A stretch of 64,000 nucleotides of DNA from G038396625 sp038396625. Its GTDB lineage: Bacteria; Bacillota; Clostridia; Peptostreptococcales; Thermotaleaceae. Positions within the stretch are counted from its first letter, which is position 1. Each line of letters starts with the position of its first letter. Where the stretch lies: contig CP121688.1 in assembly GCA_038396625.1 (NCBI GenBank), positions 1,674,001 to 1,738,000 of the forward strand, in the 5' to 3' direction. The translations under genes and the position numbers were made by a program. Under the pieces are notes generated by a model. That model was not told the origin of the DNA. It did no database searches and saw only the letters and a program-made list of their open reading frames with translations. This document shows positions 44,982-53,695 of the stretch, piece after piece.

Positions 44982-45620
44982 GTGATTCATATAGAATTTT
45001 CTGAACGTCAACTCAAAATTATTGATATTGTAAAAGCCAATGAACCCATAACAAGTGAACAGATCGCACAAGCGCTAAAACTGACAAGAGCTACATTAAG
45101 ACCTGATTTGGCGATTTTGACAATGTCGGGTGTCCTAGAAGCAAGACCTAAAGTAGGTTATCTTTATTCTGGCAATAATCCAGTTAATTTGGTTTCTGAT
45201 AAGATCAACCGTATTAAGGTAAGTGATATAAAATCTATGCCCATTGTTATTGATGAGCAAACAACCCTTTATGATGCTATTGTCACATTGTTTCTTGAAG
45301 ATGTAGGAACAATTTACATTACATCGGAAGGATATCTTGCAGGAGTAGTGTCAAGAAAAGATTTTCTGAGAAATATAATGGGAGGTACGGATATTAATAA
45401 AGTACCTGTAGGTTTAATTATGACAAGAATGCCGAATGTTATTATGACTTATCCTCATGAAACGGCACTAGAAGCTGCGATAAAAATTATAGACCATGAG
45501 GTAGACAGTCTTCCTGTAGTAGAGAAAGCAAAGAAAGAGGAAAAAGAATATTATAAAGTTGTAGGAAAGATATCAAAAACAAATTTAACACGGGTACTGG
45601 TAGAATTGGGAAGACAATAA
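44982..45620 (+). CDS. ccpN: CcpN-like transcriptional regulator with CBS domains
   Basis: The 212-residue protein has an N-terminal winged HTH (IVKANEPITSEQIAQALKLTRATLRPDLAILTMSGVLEARPKVGYLYSG), then two CBS domains that in CcpN sense adenine nucleotides. In Bacillus CcpN represses gluconeogenic genes. It is directly upstream of ppsR and ppdK, so it probably controls that operon. GTG 44982 is used because it aligns with the family start, but AGAGGTGAT seems too close to it; an ATA codon at 44991 is better spaced (see findings). Confidence 0.88.
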   Translation: MIHIEFSERQLKIIDIVKANEPITSEQIAQALKLTRATLRPDLAILTMSGVLEARPKVGYLYSGNNPVNLVSDKINRIKVSDIKSMPIVIDEQTTLYDAIVTLFLEDVGTIYITSEGYLAGVVSRKDFLRNIMGGTDINKVPVGLIMTRMPNVIMTYPHETALEAAIKIIDHEVDSLPVVEKAKKEEKEYYKVVGKISKTNLTRVLVELGRQ

Positions 45621-45640
45621 TGGAAAAGGAGGATATGGAA

Positions 45641-46453
45641 ATGAATCGCAGACTAGTGATATATATAATTTCTGATTCAATTGGAGAAACGGGCGAACAA
45701 GTAGTGAAAGCAGCCATTAGTCAGTTTGACTGTAAAGACTGGGAAATTAGAAGATTTCCTTACATATCAGAAGAGGAACAAATCAAAGAAATTCTTCATG
45801 AAGCAACCAACGAAAACTCAGTGATTATATTTACTATGGTGATACCATCCTTAAGAAAAATCATGGTTGAAGCCGCCAAAGAATACAATATCAAAGCCAT
45901 TGATATTATGACACCTATTATAGATTCCTTAACAGATGTTCTAAAGGATACACCCAAAAACGAACCGGGACTTATACGAAAACTAGATGAAAAATATTTT
46001 AAGAAAGTAGAAGCCATTGAGTTTGCAGTCAAATATGATGATGGAAAAGATCCTAGGGGCTTAAAAAAGGCAGATATTGTATTAGTAGGGATTTCAAGAA
46101 CATCTAAAACACCACTTAGTATGTATCTTGCCCATAAAAATATAAAAGTGGCCAATGTACCCTTGGTACCTGAGGTGCCTGTACCAGAAGAACTGTTTGA
46201 AGTTTCACCTAAAAAGATCATAGGATTAACTACTAATCCTATTAAACTAAATGAAATAAGACAAGAAAGATTAAGGGCATTGGGGCTAAGTAATGAAGCA
46301 AATTATGCAAGTATGACACGTATATTGGAAGAACTAGATTATGCAGAAGAATTGATGAAACGATTAGGATGTCCAATTATTGACGTATCAAGCAAAGCAG
46401 TAGAAGAAAGTGCAAATATTATCTTAGAAATTATGCGACAAAGCATTGTATAA
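45641..46453 (+). CDS. ppsR: Pyruvate, phosphate dikinase regulatory protein
   Basis: The 270-residue protein matches the DUF299/PpsR family: IYIISDSIGETGEQVVKAA at the start and the kinase loop VGISRTSKTPLSMYLA. It is a bifunctional ADP-dependent kinase and Pi-dependent pyrophosphorylase that switches PpdK off and on by modifying its active-site threonine. ATG 45641 has AAGGAGG 8 nt upstream; ATGs at 45620 and 45635 are poorly placed. It is in the operon with ppdK. Confidence 0.94.
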   Translation: MNRRLVIYIISDSIGETGEQVVKAAISQFDCKDWEIRRFPYISEEEQIKEILHEATNENSVIIFTMVIPSLRKIMVEAAKEYNIKAIDIMTPIIDSLTDVLKDTPKNEPGLIRKLDEKYFKKVEAIEFAVKYDDGKDPRGLKKADIVLVGISRTSKTPLSMYLAHKNIKVANVPLVPEVPVPEELFEVSPKKIIGLTTNPIKLNEIRQERLRALGLSNEANYASMTRILEELDYAEELMKRLGCPIIDVSSKAVEESANIILEIMRQSIV

Positions 46454-46495
46454 ACCTATCATAAAAGAAAAAATAAACGGAAGGAGTTTGTGAAT

Positions 46496-49117
46496 ATGAC
46501 AAAATATGTATATTCCTTTAGTGAAGGAAATAAAGAAATGAAAACACTTTTAGGAGGTAAAGGTGCAAACTTAGCAGAAATGACAAAAATTGGATTGCCT
46601 GTTCCTCAAGGTTTTACTGTTACGACACAGGCTTGTAATAAGTATTATGAAGATGGGAAAGTAATGGATGAGAAAATTATTGATGAAGTTTTTGAACATC
46701 TTAATAAGTTAGAAACTATTACTAATAAAAAATTTGGAGATACAAAAAATCCTTTACTAGTTTCAGTAAGATCAGGATCTGTGATTTCTATGCCTGGAAT
46801 GATGGATACCATTTTGAATCTAGGATTAAATGATGAGGCTGTGATTGGTTTAGCATCAGCAACAGAGAATGAGCGATTTGCATATGATAGCTATAGAAGA
46901 TTTATTCAAATGTTTGGTGATGTTGTGTTAAGTATTCCAAAATATCGATTTGATCATATACTAGAGGAAGAGAAGGAAACAAATCATATAGAATTAGATA
47001 CGCAATTATCTGTACAAAATTTGCAAAATATTATTGCTAAGTATAAAGAACTTGTTAAAAAAGAAACACGCAATGATTTTCCACAGGATCCCAAAGAACA
47101 ATTATTAATGGCTGTTAAGGCAGTGTTTGATTCATGGAATAATGCAAGGGCTATTGTTTATCGAGAAATTAATGATATACCAAGTCATTTGGGAACGGCT
47201 GTGAATATTCAATCCATGGTTTTCGGAAATATGGGAGATACATCGGGTACAGGGGTAGCATTTACTAGAAATCCTTCTACAGGAGAGAAGAAATTATTTG
47301 GTGAATTTTTAATGAATGCGCAAGGAGAAGATGTTGTAGCTGGAATTAGAACCCCACAACCGATTGCTCAATTAGAAAGTAGCATGCCACAAGTATATGA
47401 ACAATTTGTTGAGGTTGCCAACCTATTAGAAAATCATTACAGAGATATGCAAGATATCGAATTTACCATCGAAAAGGGTATGTTATACCTTTTACAAACA
47501 AGAAATGGAAAAAGAACTGCTACAGCAGCTATTAATGTAGCGGTTGACATGGTAGAAGAAAAAATTATTGATCAAGAAACCGCAGTGATGAGAATTGAAC
47601 CAAACCAATTAGATCAGCTTCTACATCCTACTTTTGAAGAAAAGGCATTAGAAAGTGCAGAAAAAATCACTCAAGGACTACCTGCATCTCCTGGAGCAGC
47701 AACAGGTCGTGTATATTTTAATGCAAATGATGTAGTAAAAGCGATGAATGAAGGAGAAAAAGCGATATTGGTTAGACTAGAAACCTCTCCAGAAGATATT
47801 GAAGGAATGGTTGCTGCTGAAGGAATTTTAACAGCAAGAGGTGGTATGACATCTCATGCAGCAGTTGTAGCCAGAGGAATGGGCAAATGTTGTGTCGCAG
47901 GATGTGGAGAGGTTCGAGTAGACGAAGCCAATAAATTATTTAAAGTGAATGAAAAAATCTTTAAAGAAGGAGAATATATTTCGTTAGATGGAAACACAGG
48001 AACAGTTTATGCTGATAGAATTCCTACAAAGGACCCCGAGCTATCAGGTAATTTTGGAAAATTGATGCATTGGGCTGACGAATTAAGAAGCCTCAAAATA
48101 AGAACCAACGCAGATAATCCTAGAGATGCAGCTGTGGCTGTGAAATTTGGTGCAGAGGGAATTGGTCTATGTAGAACAGAGCACATGTTCTTTGAAGAAG
48201 AAAGGATACCTGCGGTAAGACAAATGATCGTTGCAAAAACAGTAGAAGAGCGAAAAATAGCATTAGACAAATTATTACCCTTCCAAAAGGAAGATTTTGT
48301 AGGTATATTTGAAGCGATGGAAGATAAACCAGTAACTGTAAGACTACTGGATCCACCACTTCATGAATTTTTACCCCACAATGACGAGGATATCAGAACA
48401 TTATCCAGTCAAATCGGAGTAGCGTATGAAACTTTAAAAGACACAGTTGAAGAACTAAAAGAATTCAATCCAATGTTAGGGCATAGAGGATGTAGATTGG
48501 CCATCACCTATCCTGAAATCTATGAGATGCAGGTAAAAGCTATTATTATGGCAGCAGTAGAAGTTAAGAAAGAAAAGAAAATAGACATAAAACCAGAAAT
48601 CATGGTGCCATTGATTGGAGATCAAAAAGAACTTCAAATTATTAAAAAATTGATTGTGGATACTGCTAATGTAGTCATGGAAAAAAGTGATGTAAAAATT
48701 GATTATATGATTGGTACAATGATAGAAGTACCTAGAGCTGCACTAACAGCAGATGCAGTAGCGGAACATGCAGAATTCTTCTCTTTTGGAACCAATGACT
48801 TAACACAATTAACCTATGCTTTTTCTAGAGATGATGCAGGTAAATTTATTAATGAATATAGAAAAAAAGAAATTTTTGAGAAGGATCCTTTCCAAAGATT
48901 AGATCAAATTGGTGTAGGAAGACTAATGGAAATTGCTGTAGATTTAGGGAAAAAAACAAGACCTGACATTAAGTTGGGAATTTGTGGGGAACATGGTGGA
49001 GAACCTGACTCTATAAATTTCTGTCACAAGCTTGGCTTAGCCTATGTTTCATGTTCTCCATTTAGAGTACCTATTGCAAGATTAGCAGCAGCACAAGCGG
49101 CAATTAGAAATAAATAA
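46496..49117 (+). CDS. ppdK: Pyruvate, phosphate dikinase
   Basis: The 873-residue protein contains the ATP-grasp N-terminus (MKTLLGGKGANLAEMTKIGLPVPQGFTVTT, SVRSG, GDTSGTGVAFTRNP), the swivelling domain with phosphohistidine loop GGMTSHAAVVARGMG and the C-terminal pyruvate/PEP barrel with GTMIEVPRAAL and KLGICGEHGGEP. It interconverts pyruvate, ATP and Pi with PEP, AMP and PPi. ATG 46496 is behind AAGGAG (46481-46486); GTG 46490 is too close. PpsR and the CcpN-like gene upstream supply control. An echo of its 3' end lies at 56986-57021. Confidence 0.97.
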   Translation: MTKYVYSFSEGNKEMKTLLGGKGANLAEMTKIGLPVPQGFTVTTQACNKYYEDGKVMDEKIIDEVFEHLNKLETITNKKFGDTKNPLLVSVRSGSVISMPGMMDTILNLGLNDEAVIGLASATENERFAYDSYRRFIQMFGDVVLSIPKYRFDHILEEEKETNHIELDTQLSVQNLQNIIAKYKELVKKETRNDFPQDPKEQLLMAVKAVFDSWNNARAIVYREINDIPSHLGTAVNIQSMVFGNMGDTSGTGVAFTRNPSTGEKKLFGEFLMNAQGEDVVAGIRTPQPIAQLESSMPQVYEQFVEVANLLENHYRDMQDIEFTIEKGMLYLLQTRNGKRTATAAINVAVDMVEEKIIDQETAVMRIEPNQLDQLLHPTFEEKALESAEKITQGLPASPGAATGRVYFNANDVVKAMNEGEKAILVRLETSPEDIEGMVAAEGILTARGGMTSHAAVVARGMGKCCVAGCGEVRVDEANKLFKVNEKIFKEGEYISLDGNTGTVYADRIPTKDPELSGNFGKLMHWADELRSLKIRTNADNPRDAAVAVKFGAEGIGLCRTEHMFFEEERIPAVRQMIVAKTVEERKIALDKLLPFQKEDFVGIFEAMEDKPVTVRLLDPPLHEFLPHNDEDIRTLSSQIGVAYETLKDTVEELKEFNPMLGHRGCRLAITYPEIYEMQVKAIIMAAVEVKKEKKIDIKPEIMVPLIGDQKELQIIKKLIVDTANVVMEKSDVKIDYMIGTMIEVPRAALTADAVAEHAEFFSFGTNDLTQLTYAFSRDDAGKFINEYRKKEIFEKDPFQRLDQIGVGRLMEIAVDLGKKTRPDIKLGICGEHGGEPDSINFCHKLGLAYVSCSPFRVPIARLAAAQAAIRNK

Positions 49118-49126
49118 GTATTTTCT

Positions 49127-49157
49127 AAAGGGGGGTTTATAACCTCTCTTTTTTAAT
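49127..49157 (+). terminator. Terminator after ppdK
   Basis: GGGGGGTTTA / TAACCTCTCT with wobble pairs, then T6. This is the left edge of the rearranged region. Confidence 0.7.
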
Positions 49158-49183
49158 TTTAATTATGGGCTTTAGCCTGTTGA

Positions 49184-49226
49184 GCTCGCGTAGCGTGCGA
49201 AACAATAAACTACTCGCTATGCGGGT
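49184..49226. mobile_element. Probable left-end hairpin of an IS200/IS605 remnant
   Basis: CGCGTAGCG (49187-49195) pairs with CGCTATGCG (49215-49223) with one wobble, extended at the base. A subterminal imperfect hairpin about 90 bp before tnpA is the normal left-end mark of IS200-type elements. The exact element end cannot be fixed. Confidence 0.45.
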
Positions 49227-49314
49227 GTGCGATAGAAGTTATACAAAAAAATCATCTTTTCGTTATAATAGAGTTGTTCAAGCCACTGTAATAACGAGAG
49301 GAAAGGTGATTTTA

Positions 49315-49668
49315 ATGGCAAATAAAAGTAATGGCATGGCCCATACAAAATGGATGTGTAAATACCATATTGTGTTCACTTCTAAGTATAGACGAAAATA
49401 GTCTATAATCAATACAAAGAAAGCATAAGAGATATATTAAGACAACTTTGCAATTATAAAGAAGTAGAAATAATAGAAGGACATTTAATGTTTGATCACA
49501 TTCATATGTTGGTGAGCATTCCATCAAAGATAAGTGTTTCAAGTTTTATGTGATATCTCAAAGGAAAGAGTGCACTGATGATATTTGATAAGCATGCAAA
49601 CTTAAAATACAAATTTGGGAATAGACATTTCTGGGCAGAAAGATATTATGTTAGTACAGTAGGACTTG
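49315..49668 (+). pseudogene. tnpA: Truncated IS200-family TnpA transposase
   Basis: ATG with GGAAAGGTGAT begins a clear TnpA (AHTKWMCKYHIVFTSKYRRK). After that a single A has been lost from a run, giving TAG. The next frame continues with the TnpA sequence: EIIEGHLMFDHIHML contains the HUH histidines, then FM-stop-YLKG where a TGA replaces the usual glycine, then ANLKYKFGNRHFWAERYYVSTVGL with the catalytic tyrosine. Homology ends near 49668, where the decayed cyuA begins on the other strand. Three lesions make it inactive. Confidence 0.9.
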
Positions 49669-49671
49669 AAA

Positions 49672-50541
49672 AACCATTTTTACCATTTTTCTTTTTAAGT
49701 AACGGGCTATTTCGGCCAAGGGAAGAATGGCTGTGATCCCGTGATTGCCGCTGCCGGCACTGCTCATGACGGCGTAAGGGCAGCCGCTCATACGACCTTC
49801 GGCACAGCTGGCAACGCGGAGCATAGTCCGGCTGAATAAATTATCTCCGATAATATCTGCGGTCATTTTTTCCTGTAGGGCAGAAGCGATGCCGATTCCC
49901 AGAGAATGCTCCAGACCATAGTCTGACAGCCTTTCATTCATATCAACGCCGTTTAACAGGAAAGAAAGCTCTTCTTCCCTGCACTGATCAATCAACTCAC
50001 GGATTTCAGCTATGCCCATAAGCGTCAGCTACTGATGCAGGAAATCGTCAGATTCGGTAGAGTATTCCTTCTGCAGAAGCACATCGTTATTTCGTTTGGT
50101 AAAAATGATATTGGAATGGATGCCGTGGATTTCACTGATGCCGATTCCGGCAGTGGTGATGATCTCCGCCCGAACGTATAACTGGGCTTCTTCATGCTTA
50201 ATTATTACTATAACCTAGCTACCTTCTACAATTTTTATAGCTTTTTGGCTTACTTCTAGTGAGATGTCCTCTAAAAGCTCCAGCTTCTTCTTAGGATTTC
50301 CCATGGCTGCTCCCAATAAGGCGGCATATTAAAGGTCTACGCGGTCGAAGCCGGGGATGCCTACAGACATTCCGTTTTTATAAACTCCAGGATTTACCTC
50401 AATTTTAATAGAAACAATTTTACCTCCTATGGCATGATAGGAGTCTGTCGCAGCTAGGGCTACACAGACAGGTTCTGTACATCCGAGGGCAGGAACAACC
50501 TCCTGCTTTAATAATGCTAATAAATTTTCTTTTGTTAGCAT
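49672..50541 (-). pseudogene. cyuA: Decayed L-cysteine desulfidase (CyuA/UPF0597)
   Basis: On the minus strand from ATG 50541, the sequence follows the UPF0597/CyuA family: an N-terminal ALGCTEP cluster loop and later AGSGNHGITAILPL. Three in-frame nonsense codons interrupt it without any frameshift: TAA at 50329-50331, TAG at 50215-50217 and TAG at 50029-50031. The C-terminal part is missing where the IS200 remnant begins, probably removed by a deletion joining the two. Intact family members use an [4Fe-4S] cluster to split cysteine into sulfide, ammonia and pyruvate. It faces a sigma-54 promoter at 50587-50601. Confidence 0.88.
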
Positions 50542-50586
50542 TGGGAAAATCTTCTTTCAGGGTTTGTTTTGTACTTTTTATATAGA

Positions 50587-50601
50587 GCAAAAAATATGCC
50601 A
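50587..50601 (-). promoter_or_regulatory. Sigma-54 promoter facing the cyuA pseudogene
   Basis: Minus-strand TGGCAT-N5-TTGC has the GG at -24 and GC at -12 with the spacing required by RpoN, 46 nt before the cyuA ATG. It is nearly identical to the promoter on the opposite strand. Confidence 0.75.
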
Positions 50602-50661
50602 ATTTTGAATCAGAGAAAAAAGAGGAGATTAGAATCGGAAAGAAAGATAAAATGAACAAAA

Positions 50662-50695
50662 TATATGGTTAAAATGGTCACGTTAACCATATATA
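50662..50695. promoter_or_regulatory. Candidate enhancer palindrome for the sigma-54 activator
   Basis: ATATATGGTTAA and TTAACCATATAT are perfect inverted 12-bp arms 10 bp apart. The centre is about 90 bp from one -12 box and about 108 bp from the other, suitable for a bound activator to serve both divergent promoters. Confidence 0.65.
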
Positions 50696-50757
50696 TAACC
50701 AAATAGACCAATTAAAACAAACTAAGAAGGCTAAAAGATATGAATTTTCCGTTTAAA

Positions 50758-50778
50758 ATGCCAAAAAAATTTTGGCAT
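50758..50778. repeat. Perfect inverted repeat overlapping the -24 box
   Basis: ATGCCAAAA and TTTTGGCAT flank AAA; the right arm contains the TGGCAT of the -24 element. It could be a second binding site or a hairpin. Confidence 0.55.
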
Positions 50779-50787
50779 GGTTTTTGC
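50773..50787 (+). promoter_or_regulatory. Sigma-54 promoter of the thiol catabolism operon
   Basis: TGGCAT-N5-TTGC (50773-50787) matches the -24/-12 consensus with correct spacing; transcription should begin near 50799, about 47 nt before the lyase ATG. Confidence 0.8.
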
Positions 50788-50845
50788 TCATTATATTTAG
50801 TATCAACTGCAAACAGCAAGGGCAGCGAGGAAAGGAAGATTTATT

Positions 50846-52015
50846 ATGAAATATGACTTTGATGAAATTGTTGACCGTAGCAATAACCGTGCTGCAAAGT
50901 ATGATGAACGGATGGGAAAATTCGGTACAAGTGAAGTGATTCCTTTGTGGATTGCGGATATGGATTTCAAAACTGCTCAGCCAATCATCGATGCTTGCAA
51001 AAGAAAAGCTGAGGAAGGCATCTGGGGTTATACTTCCAGGCCGGACAGCTACTTTAAGGCCGTACAGGAATGGGAAAAAAGGCGGAATCAATGGGATGTT
51101 GATGTATCGCTGATGAGCTGGAGCTTAGGAGTTGTTCCTGCATTATCGACTATTGTTAAAATTTTTAGCTACACCGGCGACAAAATTTTGATTCAGACTC
51201 CGGTTTATTCAGAGTTTTATGATGTCACAGAGGCTTTGGAACGAGGAGTGATAGAAAATCAGTTGGTGGAAAAAAATGGAAAATGGTATATTGATTTTGA
51301 GGACTTTGAAAAAAAGGCAAAAGAGTGTAAGATTTTTTTTCTATGCAATCCTCACAATCCCCTTGGCATTGTATGGGAGCCAGAGGAATTAAGAAGAATG
51401 GCGGAAATCTGTATTGCAAACGATGTGCTTCTGGTGTCAGACGAGATACACTCAGATTTGATTTTCCATGGAAAGAAGCATACTCCTACAGCAACACTTT
51501 CCAAAGAAATTGCAGAAAAAATCATTACCTGTGTATCTGCAACTAAAACTTTCAACCTAGCAGGTCTTCAGGCTTCTACGACTATCTTTCCAAATGAACA
51601 GATGAAGCAGAAGTTTGACTGTTTCTGGATGAATATGGATATTCACAGAAACAATGCCTTCAGCTCAGTAGCCATGGAAGCAGCTTACAATGAAGGCGAA
51701 GAGTGGCTGACACAGCTGCTTGCTTATGTTTCAGAAAACTTTGATTTTATTAAGAAATATTTTGATGAAAACATTCCAAAAATCAAACCCAATGTTCCAG
51801 ATGCTACATATCTGGTTTGGCTGGACTGTCGAGAATTAAACATGAGCAATGAAGAGCTCCGTGACTTCATGATTCAGAAGGCTGGTTTAGGCTTAAATGA
51901 AGGATGCAGCTTCGGACGCAGTCTTTCCGGCTACATGAGACTTAATGCAGCATGTCCGCGCTCTGTGCTGGAACAGGCATTGAAACAGTTAAAAGAAGCA
52001 GTTGATAAATTATAA
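50846..52015 (+). CDS. MalY/PatB-type PLP-dependent aminotransferase/C-S lyase
   Basis: The 389-residue fold type I protein resembles MalY/PatB cystathionine beta-lyases: YDFDEIVDRSNNRAAKYDERM at the start, PLWIADMDFKTAQPI, CNPHNPLGIVW, SDEIHSDLIF and the PLP lysine in SATKTFNLAGLQA. Such enzymes cleave C-S bonds of cysteine, cystathionine or related substrates to 2-aminoacrylate, which becomes pyruvate and ammonia. Its place before a symporter and RidA, and opposite cyuA, favours C-S lyase over transaminase. AGGAAGATT precedes ATG. G+C and codon use differ from the chromosomal genes. Confidence 0.88.
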   Translation: MKYDFDEIVDRSNNRAAKYDERMGKFGTSEVIPLWIADMDFKTAQPIIDACKRKAEEGIWGYTSRPDSYFKAVQEWEKRRNQWDVDVSLMSWSLGVVPALSTIVKIFSYTGDKILIQTPVYSEFYDVTEALERGVIENQLVEKNGKWYIDFEDFEKKAKECKIFFLCNPHNPLGIVWEPEELRRMAEICIANDVLLVSDEIHSDLIFHGKKHTPTATLSKEIAEKIITCVSATKTFNLAGLQASTTIFPNEQMKQKFDCFWMNMDIHRNNAFSSVAMEAAYNEGEEWLTQLLAYVSENFDFIKKYFDENIPKIKPNVPDATYLVWLDCRELNMSNEELRDFMIQKAGLGLNEGCSFGRSLSGYMRLNAACPRSVLEQALKQLKEAVDKL

Positions 52016-52052
52016 AAATAGCGTTTTTATGAAACGCTGGGAAGGAGAAGAT

Positions 52053-53294
52053 ATGGATAAGAAGAAAGTATGGAAGAGATATCGATCTCCGCTCATTTTG
52101 CTTGGGGGGATTATTGCGGGAGCTATACTGGGTGTTGTTTTGGGGGAAAAGGCAACAGTATTTGCGCCTTTGGGGGATATTTTCATTAATTTAATGTTTA
52201 CTATCGTAGTTCCGATGGTATTTGTTTCAATCGCAACCGCTGTAGGAAGTATGCTAAACATGAAACGTCTGGGTAAAATTCTGGGAAGTCTGGTACTGAC
52301 CTTTGTGGTAACCGGATGCTTGGCAGCAGTTCTAGTCCTGATGGTTGTCAATATCTGGCCGCCGGCAGCGAATACTGCAATTACAATGGGAAGCGCAGAG
52401 ATGCAGGAGAGTGCAAACATCAGCTCCATGATTGTAGGTGCTTTGACGGTTGACGATTTTTCTGGTCTTATGAGCCGTAAAAACATGCTTCCGATTATTG
52501 TATTTGCCATCATTTCCGGTCTGGCTGTATGTGCCTGTGGCGGAGAAGAAAGCCCTGTAGGTCAGTTGTTAGGAAATCTAAATAAGATCATTATGCGGAT
52601 TGTGGAAATGATTATGAAATTAGCTCCTATTGGACTGGGCGCTTATTTTGCAAACCTGGTTGGTAAGTTTGGCCCTCAGCTGATTGGGGATTATGGACGT
52701 ACGATGCTGATTTATTATCCGATGTGTCTTGCTTATGGAGTGGTTTTCTACCCGGCTTATGCATATTTTGCCGGAGGAAGGGTGGGAGTAAAGAAAATGT
52801 TGCAGAACATTTTCAATCCTGCAGTTACTGCATTTGCTACACAAAGCTCTGTAGCTACCCTACCTGTTAATATGGAAGCCTGTAAAAAAATCGGAGTACC
52901 GGAGGATATCTCTAACATCGTACTGCCTATGGGAGCTACCATGCATATGGACGGTTCCGTACTTTCGGCTATAACGAAAATCGCCTTCCTGTTTGGCGTA
53001 TTCCAAATTCCGTTTACGGGAGTGGGAACCTATGCCATGGCTGTCTTGGTAGCAATTTTAAGTGCATTTGTACTATCTGGTGCTCCAGGCGGCGGTCTGG
53101 TAGGAGAAATGCTGATTGTCAGTTTATTTGGTTTCCCATGGGAAGCATTCCCATTAATTGCCACCATTGGATTTTTGGTAGACCCGGCAGCTACCTGCCT
53201 CAATGCGTCAGGTGATACCATTGCCTCCATGATTGTCGCACGTTTGGTGGAAGGCAAGAATTGGCTGTTAAAGATAGAGAAAGTTAAAATATAA
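52053..53294 (+). CDS. Dicarboxylate/amino acid:cation symporter (DAACS family)
   Basis: The 413-residue membrane protein has about eight helices and the DAACS hairpin and core motifs TQSSVATLPV, LPMGATMHMDGS and DPAATCLNASGD. These correspond to the usual SSSAATLP, NMDGT and D-x-R-T-x-x-N motifs, but are altered: HMDGS for NMDGT, and no arginine in the last motif, which in glutamate/aspartate carriers binds the side chain carboxylate. A neutral or thiol amino acid substrate is therefore more likely than a dicarboxylate. ATG 52053 follows GGAAGGAGAAG. It is 37 nt after the lyase gene. Confidence 0.85.
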   Translation: MDKKKVWKRYRSPLILLGGIIAGAILGVVLGEKATVFAPLGDIFINLMFTIVVPMVFVSIATAVGSMLNMKRLGKILGSLVLTFVVTGCLAAVLVLMVVNIWPPAANTAITMGSAEMQESANISSMIVGALTVDDFSGLMSRKNMLPIIVFAIISGLAVCACGGEESPVGQLLGNLNKIIMRIVEMIMKLAPIGLGAYFANLVGKFGPQLIGDYGRTMLIYYPMCLAYGVVFYPAYAYFAGGRVGVKKMLQNIFNPAVTAFATQSSVATLPVNMEACKKIGVPEDISNIVLPMGATMHMDGSVLSAITKIAFLFGVFQIPFTGVGTYAMAVLVAILSAFVLSGAPGGGLVGEMLIVSLFGFPWEAFPLIATIGFLVDPAATCLNASGDTIASMIVARLVEGKNWLLKIEKVKI

Positions 53295-53314
53295 AGAAAG
53301 GAAGAGAAGAACAC

Positions 53315-53683
53315 ATGAAAATTCTTAAAACAACAAAAGCGCCTGGAGCTATCGGACCATACTCTCAGGGCTATGAAATAAACGGGATTGTTTACACTTC
53401 CGGCCAGATTCCGGTTAATTCGGAGAATGGAGAAATAGCGGAAGGAATTGCAGAACAAGCAAAACAAAGCTGTGAAAATGTAGGTGCCATCCTAGAAGCG
53501 GCAGGCACCGGGTTTGAAAAAGTATTTAAGACTACCTGCTTTCTGTCGGATATGGGGGATTTTGCAATTTTTAATGAGGTTTATGCAAAGTATTTCGTAT
53601 CAAAGCCAGCCCGCAGTTGTGTAGCAGTAAAGACCCTTCCAAAGGGTGTATTATGTGAAATTGAAGCAATCGCTGTAAAATAA
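53315..53683 (+). CDS. ridA: RidA family reactive intermediate deaminase
   Basis: The 122-residue protein matches YjgF/RidA: APGAIGPYSQGYEINGIVYTSGQIPV at the start and a C-terminal PARSCVAVKTLPKGVLCEIEAIA with the conserved arginine (R of ARSC) and glutamate. RidA hydrolyses reactive enamines such as 2-aminoacrylate to pyruvate and ammonia. Next to a C-S lyase that would release 2-aminoacrylate, this role fits well. AAAGGAAGAGAAG precedes ATG. A 78-bp copy of its 5' end lies at 53962-54039. Confidence 0.95.
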   Translation: MKILKTTKAPGAIGPYSQGYEINGIVYTSGQIPVNSENGEIAEGIAEQAKQSCENVGAILEAAGTGFEKVFKTTCFLSDMGDFAIFNEVYAKYFVSKPARSCVAVKTLPKGVLCEIEAIAVK

Positions 53684-53695
53684 GGAGGAAATCAT

